DNA from: Viridibacillus sp050278625
Lineage (GTDB): Bacteria; Bacillota; Bacilli; Bacillales_A; Planococcaceae
NCBI RefSeq assembly: GCF_050278625.1
Contig: NZ_JBNNTI010000009.1
Location: 43,650-107,649, forward strand
Reading direction: 5' to 3'
DNA length: 64,000 bases
Positions 1 through 8,605 of the stretch are shown piece after piece. A program made the position numbers and the translations under genes. Under the pieces are notes generated by a model that saw nothing but the letters and a program-made list of their open reading frames with translations, did not search any database and was not told the DNA's origin. Position 1 is the first letter of the stretch. Every line of letters starts with the position of its first letter.

Positions 1-626
1 AAGATGTAATGTTACTCTTTCTCATCAACGAATTTGTATGCTTTTATTGGAAATTATCGTAACAGAACTGAAAAAAATTGTCAAATCATTAAAGAAGGGG
101 AGGGATGTTACTAGTTTATTGTTGTAGAAACCTGGACAATTAGAATTAAGATAATGTAGATAGAGAATAGTGAAATTTAATTATTCAAAAATGAAAGTTT
201 TGTTGAATGTGATAACTGAAAATAGTGTAATGTAAAAAGTATATTATAAATTCAAAAGAATCTATAAATAAAATAGCGAATAATAGAAAAAGTGGGTTAC
301 ATTATAACGTTTTAGAACACAAAGATACACAAATCTATTTTTCATGAACGCTCACAGCAACTAAAATCCGCGAATAAACACTTGAAAACCATTGATACAT
401 AAGCATTTGCGAAAGATTATTCACATGTGTTTTTATTGCAGAAATCATTCATTTCGTATAATTAAAGGGAAATAAATCTATTTTTATGAGTATTTGTAAT
501 TTTATGTATTCAGGTTTGAGTTTTGATAGGTTACTATCATTTTTACCAATCTATTTTTTCTCGATAGTAAGACGAATAATACTAATTTACATTAAGTGAT
601 TAACAAAAGTGAAGCGGTGATCAAAA
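1..626. other. AT-rich stretch with no supported gene
   Basis: No gene can be supported here. One frame is open from base 2 to a stop at 128-130 on the + strand and could be the tail of a gene beginning outside the window, but it has no recognisable motif. The rest is AT-rich with frequent stops in all frames. The bases just before 627 should hold the promoter of the next gene. Confidence 0.4.
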
Positions 627-863
627 ATGAAATTTATTGAAATAGGAATTGGCAACACGTGGATTGTTAGGATAGAGACAGAATTAGAGGGCGGTTCTGA
701 ATTTGAGGAACGAGGTATAATAGGACCAATTATTTTTAAATCGGTTTATCTTCGAATTTGGTTATTTAAAACGGTAGTAATCCTAGATTCAAAGGAAGGT
801 TTAAAGAAGATGAAAAAGAAGCGAAACTCCCTTAAGTTAGTATTGGGTATTCAAAGTAAATAA
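627..863 (+). CDS. Small conserved protein, DUF3977-like
   Basis: A 78-residue protein opening with MKFIEIGIGNTWIVRIE and holding a basic stretch (KKMKKKRNSLK) near its end. This pattern, an N-terminal beta hairpin rich in I, G and N, then RIW and a C-terminal KEGxKKM segment, recalls the short Bacillus proteins grouped as DUF3977, whose function is unknown. No signal peptide or membrane segment is seen. The ribosome site is weak (AAGCGGTGA, 7 bases before ATG). It stands alone with no operon partner. The family name is from memory of the pattern. Confidence 0.6.
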   Translation: MKFIEIGIGNTWIVRIETELEGGSEFEERGIIGPIIFKSVYLRIWLFKTVVILDSKEGLKKMKKKRNSLKLVLGIQSK

Positions 864-905
864 GATAAAGAAGGAAACTTCGCATATACGTAATTAAAAT
901 TTGTG

Positions 906-1132
906 CTACAGCCGTTTACGATGTTCTTTTAGCTCGTCACCTATTTTTTTAATTTCTTCTGTTTGCTCTAGAACATTATTATTTAATCTCCGTATAGCAT
1001 CAAATACAGCAAAAATTGCGCAAATAACTATAGAGGTGATAATGGATTAACAAGAAATACAGTAATTTGGATAATAATCGTATTAATTTTGATAGTAGTT
1101 TTGCCAATGAAAAACTGGATTTTATTAGACAT
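906..1132 (-). pseudogene. Frameshifted small membrane/coiled-coil protein
   Basis: On the minus strand an ATG at 1132 opens a frame of 34 codons ending in ...VNPLSPL then stop. Shifting frame by one continues as IVICAIFAVFDAIRR..., a hydrophobic segment followed by a charged amphipathic helix (NNNVLEQTEEIKKIGDEL) that ends at 906. Together these look like one 75-residue protein with one membrane helix and a short coiled coil, broken by one indel near 1035. Function is unknown. A sequencing error could also explain the break. Confidence 0.4.
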
Positions 1133-1252
1133 TCAACCATAAGTAGCATGATTTCATAAAAGAAACTAAGATGTATCATTTGAATTAGTTTTATAGATCC
1201 GTCTTGCTAATCAAGACGAAACTTTCTCTAATACTTTATTATAGATACACAC

Positions 1253-1297
1253 AAGGCATCCTGTATTGTTTATAAGCAGCAATGCAGAATGCCTTAT
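1253..1297. terminator. Hairpin at the 3' end of the Lon-type gene
   Basis: Imperfect inverted repeat AAGGCATcCTGtATTG ... CAATgCAGaATGCCTT. It overlaps the stop of the minus-strand gene at 1294. The T-rich tail is better on the + side than on the minus side. Confidence 0.45.
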
Positions 1298-2169
1298 TTA
1301 TTTTGCTCATTAGTTTTATCGTTCAATTCATTAATCAGTCGAGCTGCTTCATCTACATGTGACACATCAAGAATTTGTATGTTTAAATTTTGTTTCTGCT
1401 GAATTTCCAAAGCTTCTTTTCTATTTGCACTTGGAATGATCATCAATGAAAAACCGGATTTTTCAGCAATTTGCATTTTTTCTTTTAAAATACCTATGGT
1501 TAATACGTCTCCCGTTTCGTTAATTGCCCCTGTAACAGCAATCTTTAAGTCGGTGTGCAAATCACCCCTCAAAATAAGCCCTGTCAACGCTAAACCTAAT
1601 CCAGCGCTACTTCCATCAATATGATCGTTATTTAAAAATTTGTTAATGTTTCCATCTTCTTGTCCTAAAAAATGATTCACGTTTTCTCTCATTTGTTCTA
1701 CGCTATCTTTCCCAAGATAGAACCACTTCAATAATTGTCGGTTCTTACTTCCGTACCGGTCCGAATTGGTGATTTTAATAATATCCAGAAAGTCTATTTG
1801 TTGTTCTTTTAAAAAGTTTATAACAGCGTTTTTGTTTTCAGTAAATTGGAAATCAACTCGATTTACCCCTATTAAATAGATTCCTGAGCCTTCGTATACT
1901 TCTAAAGGATCCGTATATCTGTATGCAGCGTGCGTGTAAGAATCATAAAATAGTAGTGGCAGTTCGTAACAAAATAATAGAGCTATCATGGTTGTTGCTA
2001 ACAAGACTTTGCGTTTGATAGCACGCTTTTTACGATACACAATGAGTGTAATTAATAAGATAATTAAACTAAGTAATAATAGTACAACAAATGATACTCC
2101 TCCAATTACATTTTTAAGATACAATAATAGAAATACAAAATAATAGATCAAGGTAATAATTGTAGTCAC
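1294..2169 (-). CDS. Membrane-anchored Lon-type (S16) protease domain protein
   Basis: 291 residues. Two hydrophobic segments (about 6-44 and 55-75) anchor the N-terminus. A Lon proteolytic fold follows. The Ser motif HIDGSSAGLGLAL (catalytic Ser188) and the Lys motif LTIGILKEKMQIAEKSG (Lys229) match the Ser-Lys dyad of Lon. There is no AAA+ domain and no PDZ motif that I can see, unlike Lon itself or YlbL-type proteins, so unfolding power must come from elsewhere or the substrates are membrane or unfolded proteins. The start is GTG at 2169 with a poor ribosome site. It stands alone between an orphan terminator and a gene-poor stretch. The family call is firm; substrate and role are unknown. 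Confidence 0.8.
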   Translation of the reverse strand: MTTIITLIYYFVFLLLYLKNVIGGVSFVVLLLLSLIILLITLIVYRKKRAIKRKVLLATTMIALLFCYELPLLFYDSYTHAAYRYTDPLEVYEGSGIYLIGVNRVDFQFTENKNAVINFLKEQQIDFLDIIKITNSDRYGSKNRQLLKWFYLGKDSVEQMRENVNHFLGQEDGNINKFLNNDHIDGSSAGLGLALTGLILRGDLHTDLKIAVTGAINETGDVLTIGILKEKMQIAEKSGFSLMIIPSANRKEALEIQQKQNLNIQILDVSHVDEAARLINELNDKTNEQNK

Positions 2170-2305
2170 TATACAAGGTAAACTTCTTTTGAGATTAAAG
2201 ATAATTCCTTCACTCCTTACTCTAGTGCAAGTATATTTTATATTTCTAGAAAAATGCAGAAAACCCCTTTATTTTGGAAATTATAAATTTTTTCAAATTC
2301 ACATA

Positions 2306-2353
2306 AAAAAACCGTTTGTACAGCGTAGATTAACGCTTTATAAACGGTTTTTT
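2306..2353. terminator. Strong bidirectional hairpin without an adjacent gene
   Basis: AAAAACCGTTT ... AAACGGTTTTTTT with a nested AGCGT/ACGCT stem inside the loop. It has A/T tracts on both sides, so it works in both directions. It lies between the 5' ends of two divergent genes (Lon-type and PadR), where no gene needs it. Confidence 0.7.
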
Positions 2354-2495
2354 TGCCTATTGAACCATTATCTCAATCTTAAAAGAAGGAACTATTTATA
2401 CCTTACTTTAATTTATACATTGCTTTATAGGGTATAGATGTTTTATAATCTGTTTGTACCTAACAAAGCAAGGTATAGTTGAAGGAGAGAATTAC

Positions 2496-2828
2496 GTGGA
2501 AATTGATAAGGAGATATTAAGAGGTTATATAGACACAATCATTTTAAGTTTGCTTTATCATGATGATATGTATGGCTATGATCTGAGCAAAGAAGTTAAA
2601 AAGCTAAGTAAGAATTCATTTGAAATAAAAGAAGGAACTTTGTATTTATCATTTAAACGTTTAGAGAAAAATGGCTATGTAACAAGTTATTGGCAAGAAG
2701 GAAGTGCAGCGGCCAGGAGAAAGTACTATCATCTCACGAATACAGGAAAAGAGTATTTAAGCCATAAAAAAGAGGAATGGCTTTTCATGAAACAATTAAT
2801 GGATCAATTTTTGGAAGGAGTCGAATAA
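2496..2828 (+). CDS. PadR-family transcriptional regulator
   Basis: 110 residues from a GTG start at 2496, chosen because GAAGGAGAG lies 6 bases upstream; a longer frame from 2454 has no ribosome site. A winged helix-turn-helix covers almost the whole protein: LRGYIDTIILSLLYHDDMYGYDL, then EIKEGTLYLSFKRLEKNGYV and the wing with RRKYYHLTNTGKEYL. This is the short PadR class (PadR-s1). It stops 1 base before the next gene, so the two are co-transcribed. Such regulators normally repress their own operon and respond to small molecules or envelope stress. The ligand is unknown. Confidence 0.88.
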   Translation: MEIDKEILRGYIDTIILSLLYHDDMYGYDLSKEVKKLSKNSFEIKEGTLYLSFKRLEKNGYVTSYWQEGSAAARRKYYHLTNTGKEYLSHKKEEWLFMKQLMDQFLEGVE

Positions 2829-2829
2829 C

Positions 2830-3390
2830 ATGACATTAAGTAAAGCTACAAAAAACAAAATCAACCAATTCGTGAAGCAGAATACAAAGCTAAGTGCAAG
2901 TGACAGTAAAGAGCTTACATACTTTGAAGAACTTGCAATTCAAGCGAATCAGACATTTGGGGAGGCGAAGAAAACGGCTGCTAAATTTAAATGGACTTCA
3001 CAAAAAAATAAGGAAGCTCAAGAAGAATTAATCAGTTATATGGACGATTTTATACAAGATTTGATAATAGAGGAAGGCATTTCAGAAGCAGATGCATTTG
3101 AAAAGGCTAAGGCCTCGTTTGCAGTTGAAAATCCAGACAATCCTATGCTAGATAATAATGCGAAATGGTTACAATATCTTGAACCGAATATAGAGGAAGC
3201 AATTGGTCTATATTACGCTGCATTTATGTTCATCGGATTAACCTTAGGTGCGTTATTAGGTGTTATTTTGCAAATGGTCGTTTTAAAAGAGAGTATTGGT
3301 TTATTATTCTTTATTATCACGGGGATTGGTTTAATGATGGGACTTGCTTTCGGTATGTTAAAAAATGCAAATATCAGATTAAACAGTTAA
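2830..3390 (+). CDS. PadR-operon membrane protein
   Basis: 186 residues. The N-terminal 125 residues are helical, charged and cytoplasmic, with a DUF1700-like layout: an SYMDDFIQDLIIEEGISEADAFEKAKASF stretch of the kind seen in small Bacillota proteins paired with PadR. Two membrane segments follow (about 130-150 and 155-176). GGAGTC lies upstream and the start is 1 base past the PadR stop. Partner membrane proteins of PadR in this arrangement probably take part in envelope-stress signalling; that is inference. No catalytic motif is seen. Confidence 0.7.
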   Translation: MTLSKATKNKINQFVKQNTKLSASDSKELTYFEELAIQANQTFGEAKKTAAKFKWTSQKNKEAQEELISYMDDFIQDLIIEEGISEADAFEKAKASFAVENPDNPMLDNNAKWLQYLEPNIEEAIGLYYAAFMFIGLTLGALLGVILQMVVLKESIGLLFFIITGIGLMMGLAFGMLKNANIRLNS

Positions 3391-3407
3391 GTATTATAAT
3401 AAGAAAG

Positions 3408-3444
3408 AAGAGCCTGTATTGAGATTCAATCAATGCAGGCTCTT
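3408..3444 (+). terminator. Terminator of the PadR operon
   Basis: AAGAGCCTGtATT ... AATgCAGGCTCTT hairpin 17 bases past the operon stop, followed by a moderately T-rich tail. Confidence 0.75.
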
Positions 3445-3613
3445 CTAATCTTTAGTCGTACTGTCCATTATAAAACAGTAATTGATATCGATTCAATCTC
3501 GACAATACGTTCACCTCTGTCTAACGAGTTCTCTTGATCAATTGTTTGTTCATCATGATGAATAGGGTCCCGTCATTTATGTACCTTACCTACCAGATAT
3601 ATAATGTAATCAA

Positions 3614-3643
3614 AGAAAAAAGACAGGTAAAAAAACCCTGTCT
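3614..3643 (-). terminator. Terminator of the YjcZ-family gene
   Basis: Read on the minus strand, AGACAGG - loop - CCTGTCT followed by TTTTTTC. It sits 50 bases past the small gene at 3693. Confidence 0.7.
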
Positions 3644-3692
3644 CAGATGGTGGGATTTATTATTATACCTAAAGGTTTACAGCGTACTTACA

Positions 3693-3830
3693 TTAACAGC
3701 ATCCACCATAGCCGCCATAGCCACCCATGAAACTTGCGCCAATAATTATCAAAAGAATAAACAGAACGATAAGTAAAGCGAAGCCTGATCCATTTCGTTC
3801 ACGTTCACCTTCGAAACCGCCATTGCCCAT
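3693..3830 (-). CDS. YjcZ-family small sporulation protein
   Basis: 45 residues: MGNGGFEGERERNGSG, then one membrane helix (FALLIVLFILLIIIGASF), ending MGGYGGYGGCC. The Gly/Tyr-rich tail and single helix are typical of the YjcZ/YhaL-like small proteins of Bacilli, found with spores. A perfect AGGAGGT lies 8 bases upstream of ATG. It is a single gene with its own terminator. The family call rests on composition and layout. Molecular function is unknown. Confidence 0.85.
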   Translation of the reverse strand: MGNGGFEGERERNGSGFALLIVLFILLIIIGASFMGGYGGYGGCC

Positions 3831-4110
3831 ACTGTACACCTCCTATATCTCTGATAGTTCATTCTATGTCAATATTGAATAAGTGTCTGGGTTCATTTGT
3901 TTAGTTTTAAGAAAATAATTTAAAGTCACTACAGTCACACCCTGGTGGTATTATTTGTCCCTACAGTTATGTATCATATTAACTTAAAAAGGCGAATAAA
4001 TTCAGTTTTTTAATCATCAATTTTTTCAAATTTAAAACTAAATTCTGTTACTCTTATTGGAAAACTTACCCTTAATGGTTATAATTCATTTAAAAAAGGT
4101 GGGTGATTTC

Positions 4111-5451
4111 ATGATAAATACTTTAAAAGAACGATTAATTCAATTGAGCAATTATCTTTCACAGAGTGAAATAGATCTATTAGAACAAGCTATTAATTTT
4201 GCTGATAACGCACATCATGGACAGAAAAGGGCTACTGGAGAGCCGTATATCACTCATCCTTTAGCCGTTTGCGAAATACTTTTGGAATATAAGGCGGATG
4301 TTACTTCTTTAATTTCAGCATTACTTCATGATGTAGTGGAAGATACAGATACTCCTATCCATGAAATTGAACTAAAATTTGGTGAACAAGTCTCTTCAAT
4401 CGTAGAGGGTTTAACCAAAGTAGAGAAGGGTCAACTTGAGAAAGAAGAATATACTGCGATTAATACGGAAAAACTGCTCTCTGCTTCAGTAAATGACATC
4501 AGAATTGCAATTATTAAAATTGCAGATAGGCTGCATAATATGAGAACACTTTCAGTTAAAAAAATTGAAAAAAAGATCCCTTATGCAAATGAAACAATTA
4601 TCTTTTTTGTACCTCTTGCAGAGCGACTTGGATTATATAGAATGCAAAAAGAGTTGGAGGAGTTATCATTCAATTATTTGAACCCACCTAAGTCTAAAAC
4701 AGTTCAAAAGTTAATAAACAATTACGCTGTTAAATTTGAAGCTATCTTTATCAAGTGTTTTGATGAAGTAAAAAAGGAAGGTGATTCTCTAATTTTAGAT
4801 TTGGAATGGAATAAAGAACCGTTGTACAGATCTTATTGCTTATTACTAGAAGAGCATGCTTTATCCGATTTATTTTCAATCAAAGTGATCACTAATGCAC
4901 CTCTTCTTTGTTATACTGCGCTGGGGATAATACATAGGCTCTATACACCAATTGAACATCAATTAATAGATAATATTGCCATCGTGAAAAGTCCATTTTT
5001 AAAACAATTAAAAACTAAAGTACTAATCAACAATATCGAAGTAATCTTTATAATTCAGAGTGAGTGTGATAAAAAAATGAATGATAATGGAGTGTTTGAG
5101 TTACTAAAGGGCGATTTATCAAGTAGCGAAATAACTACTCTAAGTAATGATTTAATTGCCTTTGAATTGCTTCAAAGGATAATTACAGTATATACACCTA
5201 AAATGGATGTGGTCTCATTACCAAAAGGTTCAACTATTATCGATTTTGCCTTTTCACTAAATTCACAATTAGCTTTCAGTATGTCTGCTGCAAAGGTAAA
5301 TGGACAAAATAAGCCCATTCAAACTGTACTAAATGATATGGATGTTGTAGAAATACTTACGACTAATAATAATATGGTTAAATCTGATTGGTTAATTTAT
5401 GCCCAAACCTCCAAAGCGATTAAAGAAATTAATGAATTATTAAATATGTAA
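4111..5451 (+). CDS. RelA/SpoT-homologue with intact HD hydrolase, decayed synthetase, and TGS domain
   Basis: 446 residues from ATG 4111 (AAGGTGGGTGA 5 bases upstream); an upstream ATG at 4057 has no ribosome site. Residues 20-190 match the (p)ppGpp hydrolase of Rel: HHGQKR, THPLAV, HDVVED (about 73-78) and IADRLHNMRTL are all kept. The region that should be the synthetase keeps Rel spacing, but its catalytic motifs are gone: YQSLHT reads LKQLKT and the EVQIRT motif reads EVIFII. A TGS domain follows (ITVYTPKMDVVSLPKGS ... VVEILTTNN, about 360-420). The ACT/zinc-finger tail of full Rel (about 730 residues) is absent. It should therefore degrade alarmones but not make them. It stands alone with its own terminator. 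Confidence 0.85.
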   Translation: MINTLKERLIQLSNYLSQSEIDLLEQAINFADNAHHGQKRATGEPYITHPLAVCEILLEYKADVTSLISALLHDVVEDTDTPIHEIELKFGEQVSSIVEGLTKVEKGQLEKEEYTAINTEKLLSASVNDIRIAIIKIADRLHNMRTLSVKKIEKKIPYANETIIFFVPLAERLGLYRMQKELEELSFNYLNPPKSKTVQKLINNYAVKFEAIFIKCFDEVKKEGDSLILDLEWNKEPLYRSYCLLLEEHALSDLFSIKVITNAPLLCYTALGIIHRLYTPIEHQLIDNIAIVKSPFLKQLKTKVLINNIEVIFIIQSECDKKMNDNGVFELLKGDLSSSEITTLSNDLIAFELLQRIITVYTPKMDVVSLPKGSTIIDFAFSLNSQLAFSMSAAKVNGQNKPIQTVLNDMDVVEILTTNNNMVKSDWLIYAQTSKAIKEINELLNM

Positions 5452-5473
5452 TTAATAATAGGTTATTTAAATG

Positions 5474-5499
5474 GAGTTGCTGGAGCAGCTCTTTTTTTT
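5474..5499 (+). terminator. Terminator of the RSH gene
   Basis: GAGTTGCT-GG-AGCAGCTC followed by TTTTTTTT, 23 bases past the stop. Confidence 0.85.
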
Positions 5500-5663
5500 G
5501 TTGACCTTTCTAATAAAATTTTTATAATACTCCTTGGCAACCATTTAAACAATTCTTTCGTTATAAGTAATAGATTTTACGATTATAGTAAAAATCATGA
5601 AATTTATCGGTGATTCCAACAATAAACTAGTTACTATATATCAGAAAGATTAGGAGAATGAAG

Positions 5664-6590
5664 ATGAAAGAAGAAAAAAAATGGTATAAACAAAAGAAAT
5701 ATCAGATTGTACTTAGTATTGTACTGCTAATGGGATTAGGGGTAGGTGGCTATGCATTTAGTATATATAAGTCTTTCAATTCCGCTCTGGATAATATGCA
5801 TCATCCTATAGATAAAACTGAGAAGAGAGAAAATGATATATCCATGCAAAAGCAAGATCCTTTCTCTGTTTTGATGCTGGGGGTAGATGAAAGAGCTAAT
5901 GATTCAGGTAGATCAGATACCATGATCGTGCTAACAGTTAATCCAAAAGAGAAATCGGTGAAAATGTTAAGTATTCCTCGCGATACAAAAACTGAGATCG
6001 TAGGAAATGGAACAGTAGAGAAAATTAATCATGCCTATGCTAGAGGCGGAGCAGAGATGTCCATTGCAACTGTTGAACACTTTTTAGATATGCCGATTGA
6101 TTATTATGTAAAGGTAAACATGGAAGGCTTTAAAGATATAATCAATACGCTAAATGGTGTCACAGTTGTAAATGATATGGATTTAACTTATAAAAAATAC
6201 CATTTCCCGAAAGGCGAGATTGAGCTAAACGGTCAGGAAGCGCTAATATTCTCGCGTATTCGTTATGAAGACCCAAGAGGTGACTTTGGACGTCAAATTA
6301 GACAAAAGCAACTCATTCAAGCCATTTTAGATAAAGGAACAAATCTATCGTCGTTATTAAAAATAGATGATATTCTTGGTAAATTAGGTGAAAATATTAA
6401 AACGAATTTTACGTTAAAAGAACTGTTAAGTATTCAGAAACAATATAAATCATTAAATAAAAACATTGAACAAATTCAATTTAAAGATGGTAATGGAGGA
6501 AAAGAAGCGGGGGTATGGTACTTTTACCCTGACGAAACTGAACTAAGTGGAATTAAACAAACATTAAAAGATCATCTTTTATTAAAATAA
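5664..6590 (+). CDS. LytR-CpsA-Psr (LCP) family cell-wall ligase
   Basis: 308 residues from ATG 5664 (AGGAG 7 bases upstream; the ATG at 5658 is too close to it). A basic cytoplasmic tail, one signal-anchor helix (about 14-33), then an external LCP domain: FSVLMLGVDER, RSDTMIVLTVNPK, SIPRDT, INHAYARGG, and FSRIRYEDPRGDFGRQIRQ. The conserved Arg and Asp residues that bind the polyprenyl-pyrophosphate head group are present. LCP enzymes (TagTUV type) move teichoic acid or capsule from lipid carriers to peptidoglycan. It is a single gene with its own terminator. Confidence 0.9.
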   Translation: MKEEKKWYKQKKYQIVLSIVLLMGLGVGGYAFSIYKSFNSALDNMHHPIDKTEKRENDISMQKQDPFSVLMLGVDERANDSGRSDTMIVLTVNPKEKSVKMLSIPRDTKTEIVGNGTVEKINHAYARGGAEMSIATVEHFLDMPIDYYVKVNMEGFKDIINTLNGVTVVNDMDLTYKKYHFPKGEIELNGQEALIFSRIRYEDPRGDFGRQIRQKQLIQAILDKGTNLSSLLKIDDILGKLGENIKTNFTLKELLSIQKQYKSLNKNIEQIQFKDGNGGKEAGVWYFYPDETELSGIKQTLKDHLLLK

Positions 6591-6610
6591 AAATTGAAGA
6601 CATCTAATAA

Positions 6611-6644
6611 AATCCCGTATTCTTTGTGGAATACGGGATTTTTG
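6611..6644 (+). terminator. Terminator of the LCP gene
   Basis: AATCCCGTATTC - TTTGTG - GAATACGGGATT then TTTTG, 21 bases past the stop. Confidence 0.88.
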
Positions 6645-6816
6645 TATATTCTTCTGGAAGTGAAATATCTAAAGATTCATTAGTACTTCTATAAAAGGGT
6701 CATAACTCCATTTAGTAAACAATATAAATAAATACAACTTATCTTTCTTTATAGCGCTAATAATTCAAGATTTTAAAAAAAGAAAGGGGATTTGCGTAGA
6801 TTTAAGGGACTATGCA

Positions 6817-7323
6817 ATGTACATTGCGATTTTTGGTGTATTTGGATCATGTTGGTTTGGCTGGGCACAAGAAAAACCTAGAGAAAGCTGGAGAAAGTAT
6901 CTCGGCATTGCTTCTGTACTCTCGCTGTTAGTCGGTTTACTCGGTATCTATTTAAGCGTGACTAATTGGAATGAATCGAGCGCTTTGTCGGAAGCGGGTG
7001 TTTTCAAGAATTACTTAATCTTTGTGTATGTCGAATTCTTCATAGCAGGAACCGGTGCTTTCTTATTGATTAAATATAAGACAAAAGACTATGTTGCCCC
7101 TTGGATTGCCTTTATCGTTGGTATTCATTTTATCTGGTTAAAAAGCATCTTCCAAGACTCCAGTTTATATCTTCTAGCAACGCTCCTTGTCGCAGTCTCA
7201 ATCATTTCTTTATTTCTTTCTAAAAAGCTTAACGTAGCAAATAGCGCTATAACCGGTATCGGAGCGGGTACAGTACTGTTTTGTTTCGCTATAATAGGGT
7301 TGGTACGGTTTATATTAATTTAA
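6817..7323 (+). CDS. Multi-pass membrane protein of unknown function
   Basis: 168 residues with about five membrane helices: 1-15, 28-47, 66-84, 92-110, and 115-133 plus 143-167. The N-terminus carries FGVFGSCWFGWAQEKPRESWRKYLG. The start ATG 6817 has AAGGGA 7 bases upstream. An in-frame ATT at 6790 with AAAGGGG before it would add nine residues (ICVDLRDYA) and is an alternative. I do not recognise a characterised family. It is a single gene with no signal of transport or enzyme motifs. Confidence 0.7.
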   Translation: MYIAIFGVFGSCWFGWAQEKPRESWRKYLGIASVLSLLVGLLGIYLSVTNWNESSALSEAGVFKNYLIFVYVEFFIAGTGAFLLIKYKTKDYVAPWIAFIVGIHFIWLKSIFQDSSLYLLATLLVAVSIISLFLSKKLNVANSAITGIGAGTVLFCFAIIGLVRFILI

Positions 7324-7367
7324 ATCAGAATGAGCTGCGAATAACTATATTCAAAAATAAAAAGTTT

Positions 7368-7405
7368 AATCAACAGCCCTGTATTTCCATATAGGGCTGT
7401 TGATT
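7368..7405. terminator. Hairpin after the membrane-protein gene
   Basis: AATCAACAGCCCT - 12-base loop - AGGGCTGTTGATT, a perfect 13-bp stem. The T-tract is better on the minus side, so it may act both ways. Confidence 0.7.
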
Positions 7406-7786
7406 GTTTAGAAATAAAGGTGTACGGTTTATGAGGTTCATATATTCGTCTTGATTTTCTTTCCCATTATTAAGCCATTAAATAGGTGTTGAACATAATA
7501 AAAACATAAACGCCTCTGATAAAATTGATTTTTTTACATATGAGTATATCATTTCATTTAACGAAGAAAGTAACATGGACTATTATTATTTTAATCCAAA
7601 AAATGGCTGATTTTCAAAGTTAAACGACCTTTCTAAAATATTGAATTTCTTACTATAGAATCTTACGATAAATCTTCAATTTAGAAGACTAGCGGATGTG
7701 TAATAGTTATACAGGTGATTTCATTTCCCAAGCTGTAAACCCGTAGTTGTAGTAACTTCGTAGAAAAATATAAAGGAGTGAAATGT
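7406..7786. other. Intergenic, no gene seen
   Basis: AT-rich with stops in all frames. The only signal is AAGGAGTG at 7772-7779, the ribosome site of the following broken gene. Confidence 0.5.
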
Positions 7787-7952
7787 ATGAACATTATTAT
7801 TTTTGGAGCAACTGGAAGAACAGGTCGTGAGCTGATTTCTCAGGCATTGAAACAAGGGCATTCCGTAACAGCTTTTGTTCGAAAACCCAACGAAGATTGA
7901 TATTGTGCACAGCAATTTAAAAATGGTAAAAGGAGAAGTAACCAATTATTAG
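7787..7952 (+). pseudogene. Truncated NAD(P)-binding (NmrA/SDR-like) protein
   Basis: ATG 7787 with AAGGAGTG upstream opens MNIIIFGATGRTGRELIS..., the start of an atypical SDR/NmrA Rossmann fold (GATGxTG dinucleotide loop, then QALKQGHSVTAFVRKP). The frame stops at 7898. A one-base shift continues KIDIVHSNLKMVKGEV to a stop at 7950. Only about 55 of the usual 200 or so residues remain, so the gene is a remnant with both a frameshift and a large deletion. The ribosome site and start are still intact. Confidence 0.75.
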
Positions 7953-8002
7953 TACAATCTTTAAAAATACCGATAGAACTTCACACCAGATATAATTTCA
8001 AT

Positions 8003-8041
8003 AAAGCGTGTTTTGATCATTTTTTTCAAAACATGCTTTTT
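8003..8041 (+). terminator. Terminator hairpin after the SDR remnant
   Basis: AAAGCGTGTTTTGA - loop - TCAAAACATGCTTTTT, with one G-T pair. It is probably the original terminator of the deleted gene. Confidence 0.7.
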
Positions 8042-8434
8042 CTATAAATACTTTTAAAAAGACTTATGAAATTATAGTTATCGTTAGTATGGTTAAATGA
8101 GCTTTATTAAGCGGTTTTACCTAAGAGGGTAGGGAAATGTTATGTTTTTTACAATGAAGCGCTACATACGCATGTAACAGGCCTTAAAAAAGACGGTATG
8201 GATATTGAGAGATATTCAAATACAAACTAAACGAAGAAACGAAAATTTTTGTTTAAATCATGCTGATAATTTTCCTTGTTGTTACGCAACATTCCTGTAA
8301 AATTCTGAAAAGCCACGTGAAGAAACAAAATTATTTGTTAGATCATAAGCTGTTTGGGAAAAGGAGCATATTGGTAATCCCAATTTAATGGATTGTTTGC
8401 TAGCAAAGCGAAAGTGATCCATTGATCGTCAGTA
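8042..8434. other. Decayed coding debris
   Basis: A short open stretch near 8150-8231 (+) reads NEALHTHVTGLKKDGMDIER and then stops. It has no start or ribosome site and I cannot name it. The rest has stops in every frame. Confidence 0.3.
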
Positions 8435-8519
8435 GATTAAATAACTTCGTGAATGGATTAAATGATACGCTGAATGGGTCAAATGGATAATTGAGTAGTT
8501 CAAACGGATTAATAAGTGA
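8435..8519 (+). repeat. Degenerate 21-bp tandem repeat, four units
   Basis: Units of 21, 21, 21 and 22 bp start at 8435, 8456, 8477 and 8498. Each follows the pattern GRTYAAA - about 8 bases - TGARTR. A 21-bp period is seven codons, and one frame reads LNxxVNGLNDTLNGSNG with one stop, so this may be a decayed heptad-repeat gene or a non-coding repeat. Confidence 0.55.
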
Positions 8520-8605
8520 GTTAAATACTCAACAACCATATGCCATTTCAAATTAAATCTCTAAAATATCTCATTATTACAAGTATACTTATGAAATGAA
8601 ACGTA

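Noticed and set aside
8150..8231. ArsD-like fragment (GLKKDGMDIERYSN)
   Set aside because: About 20 residues of loose similarity and no Cys pairs.
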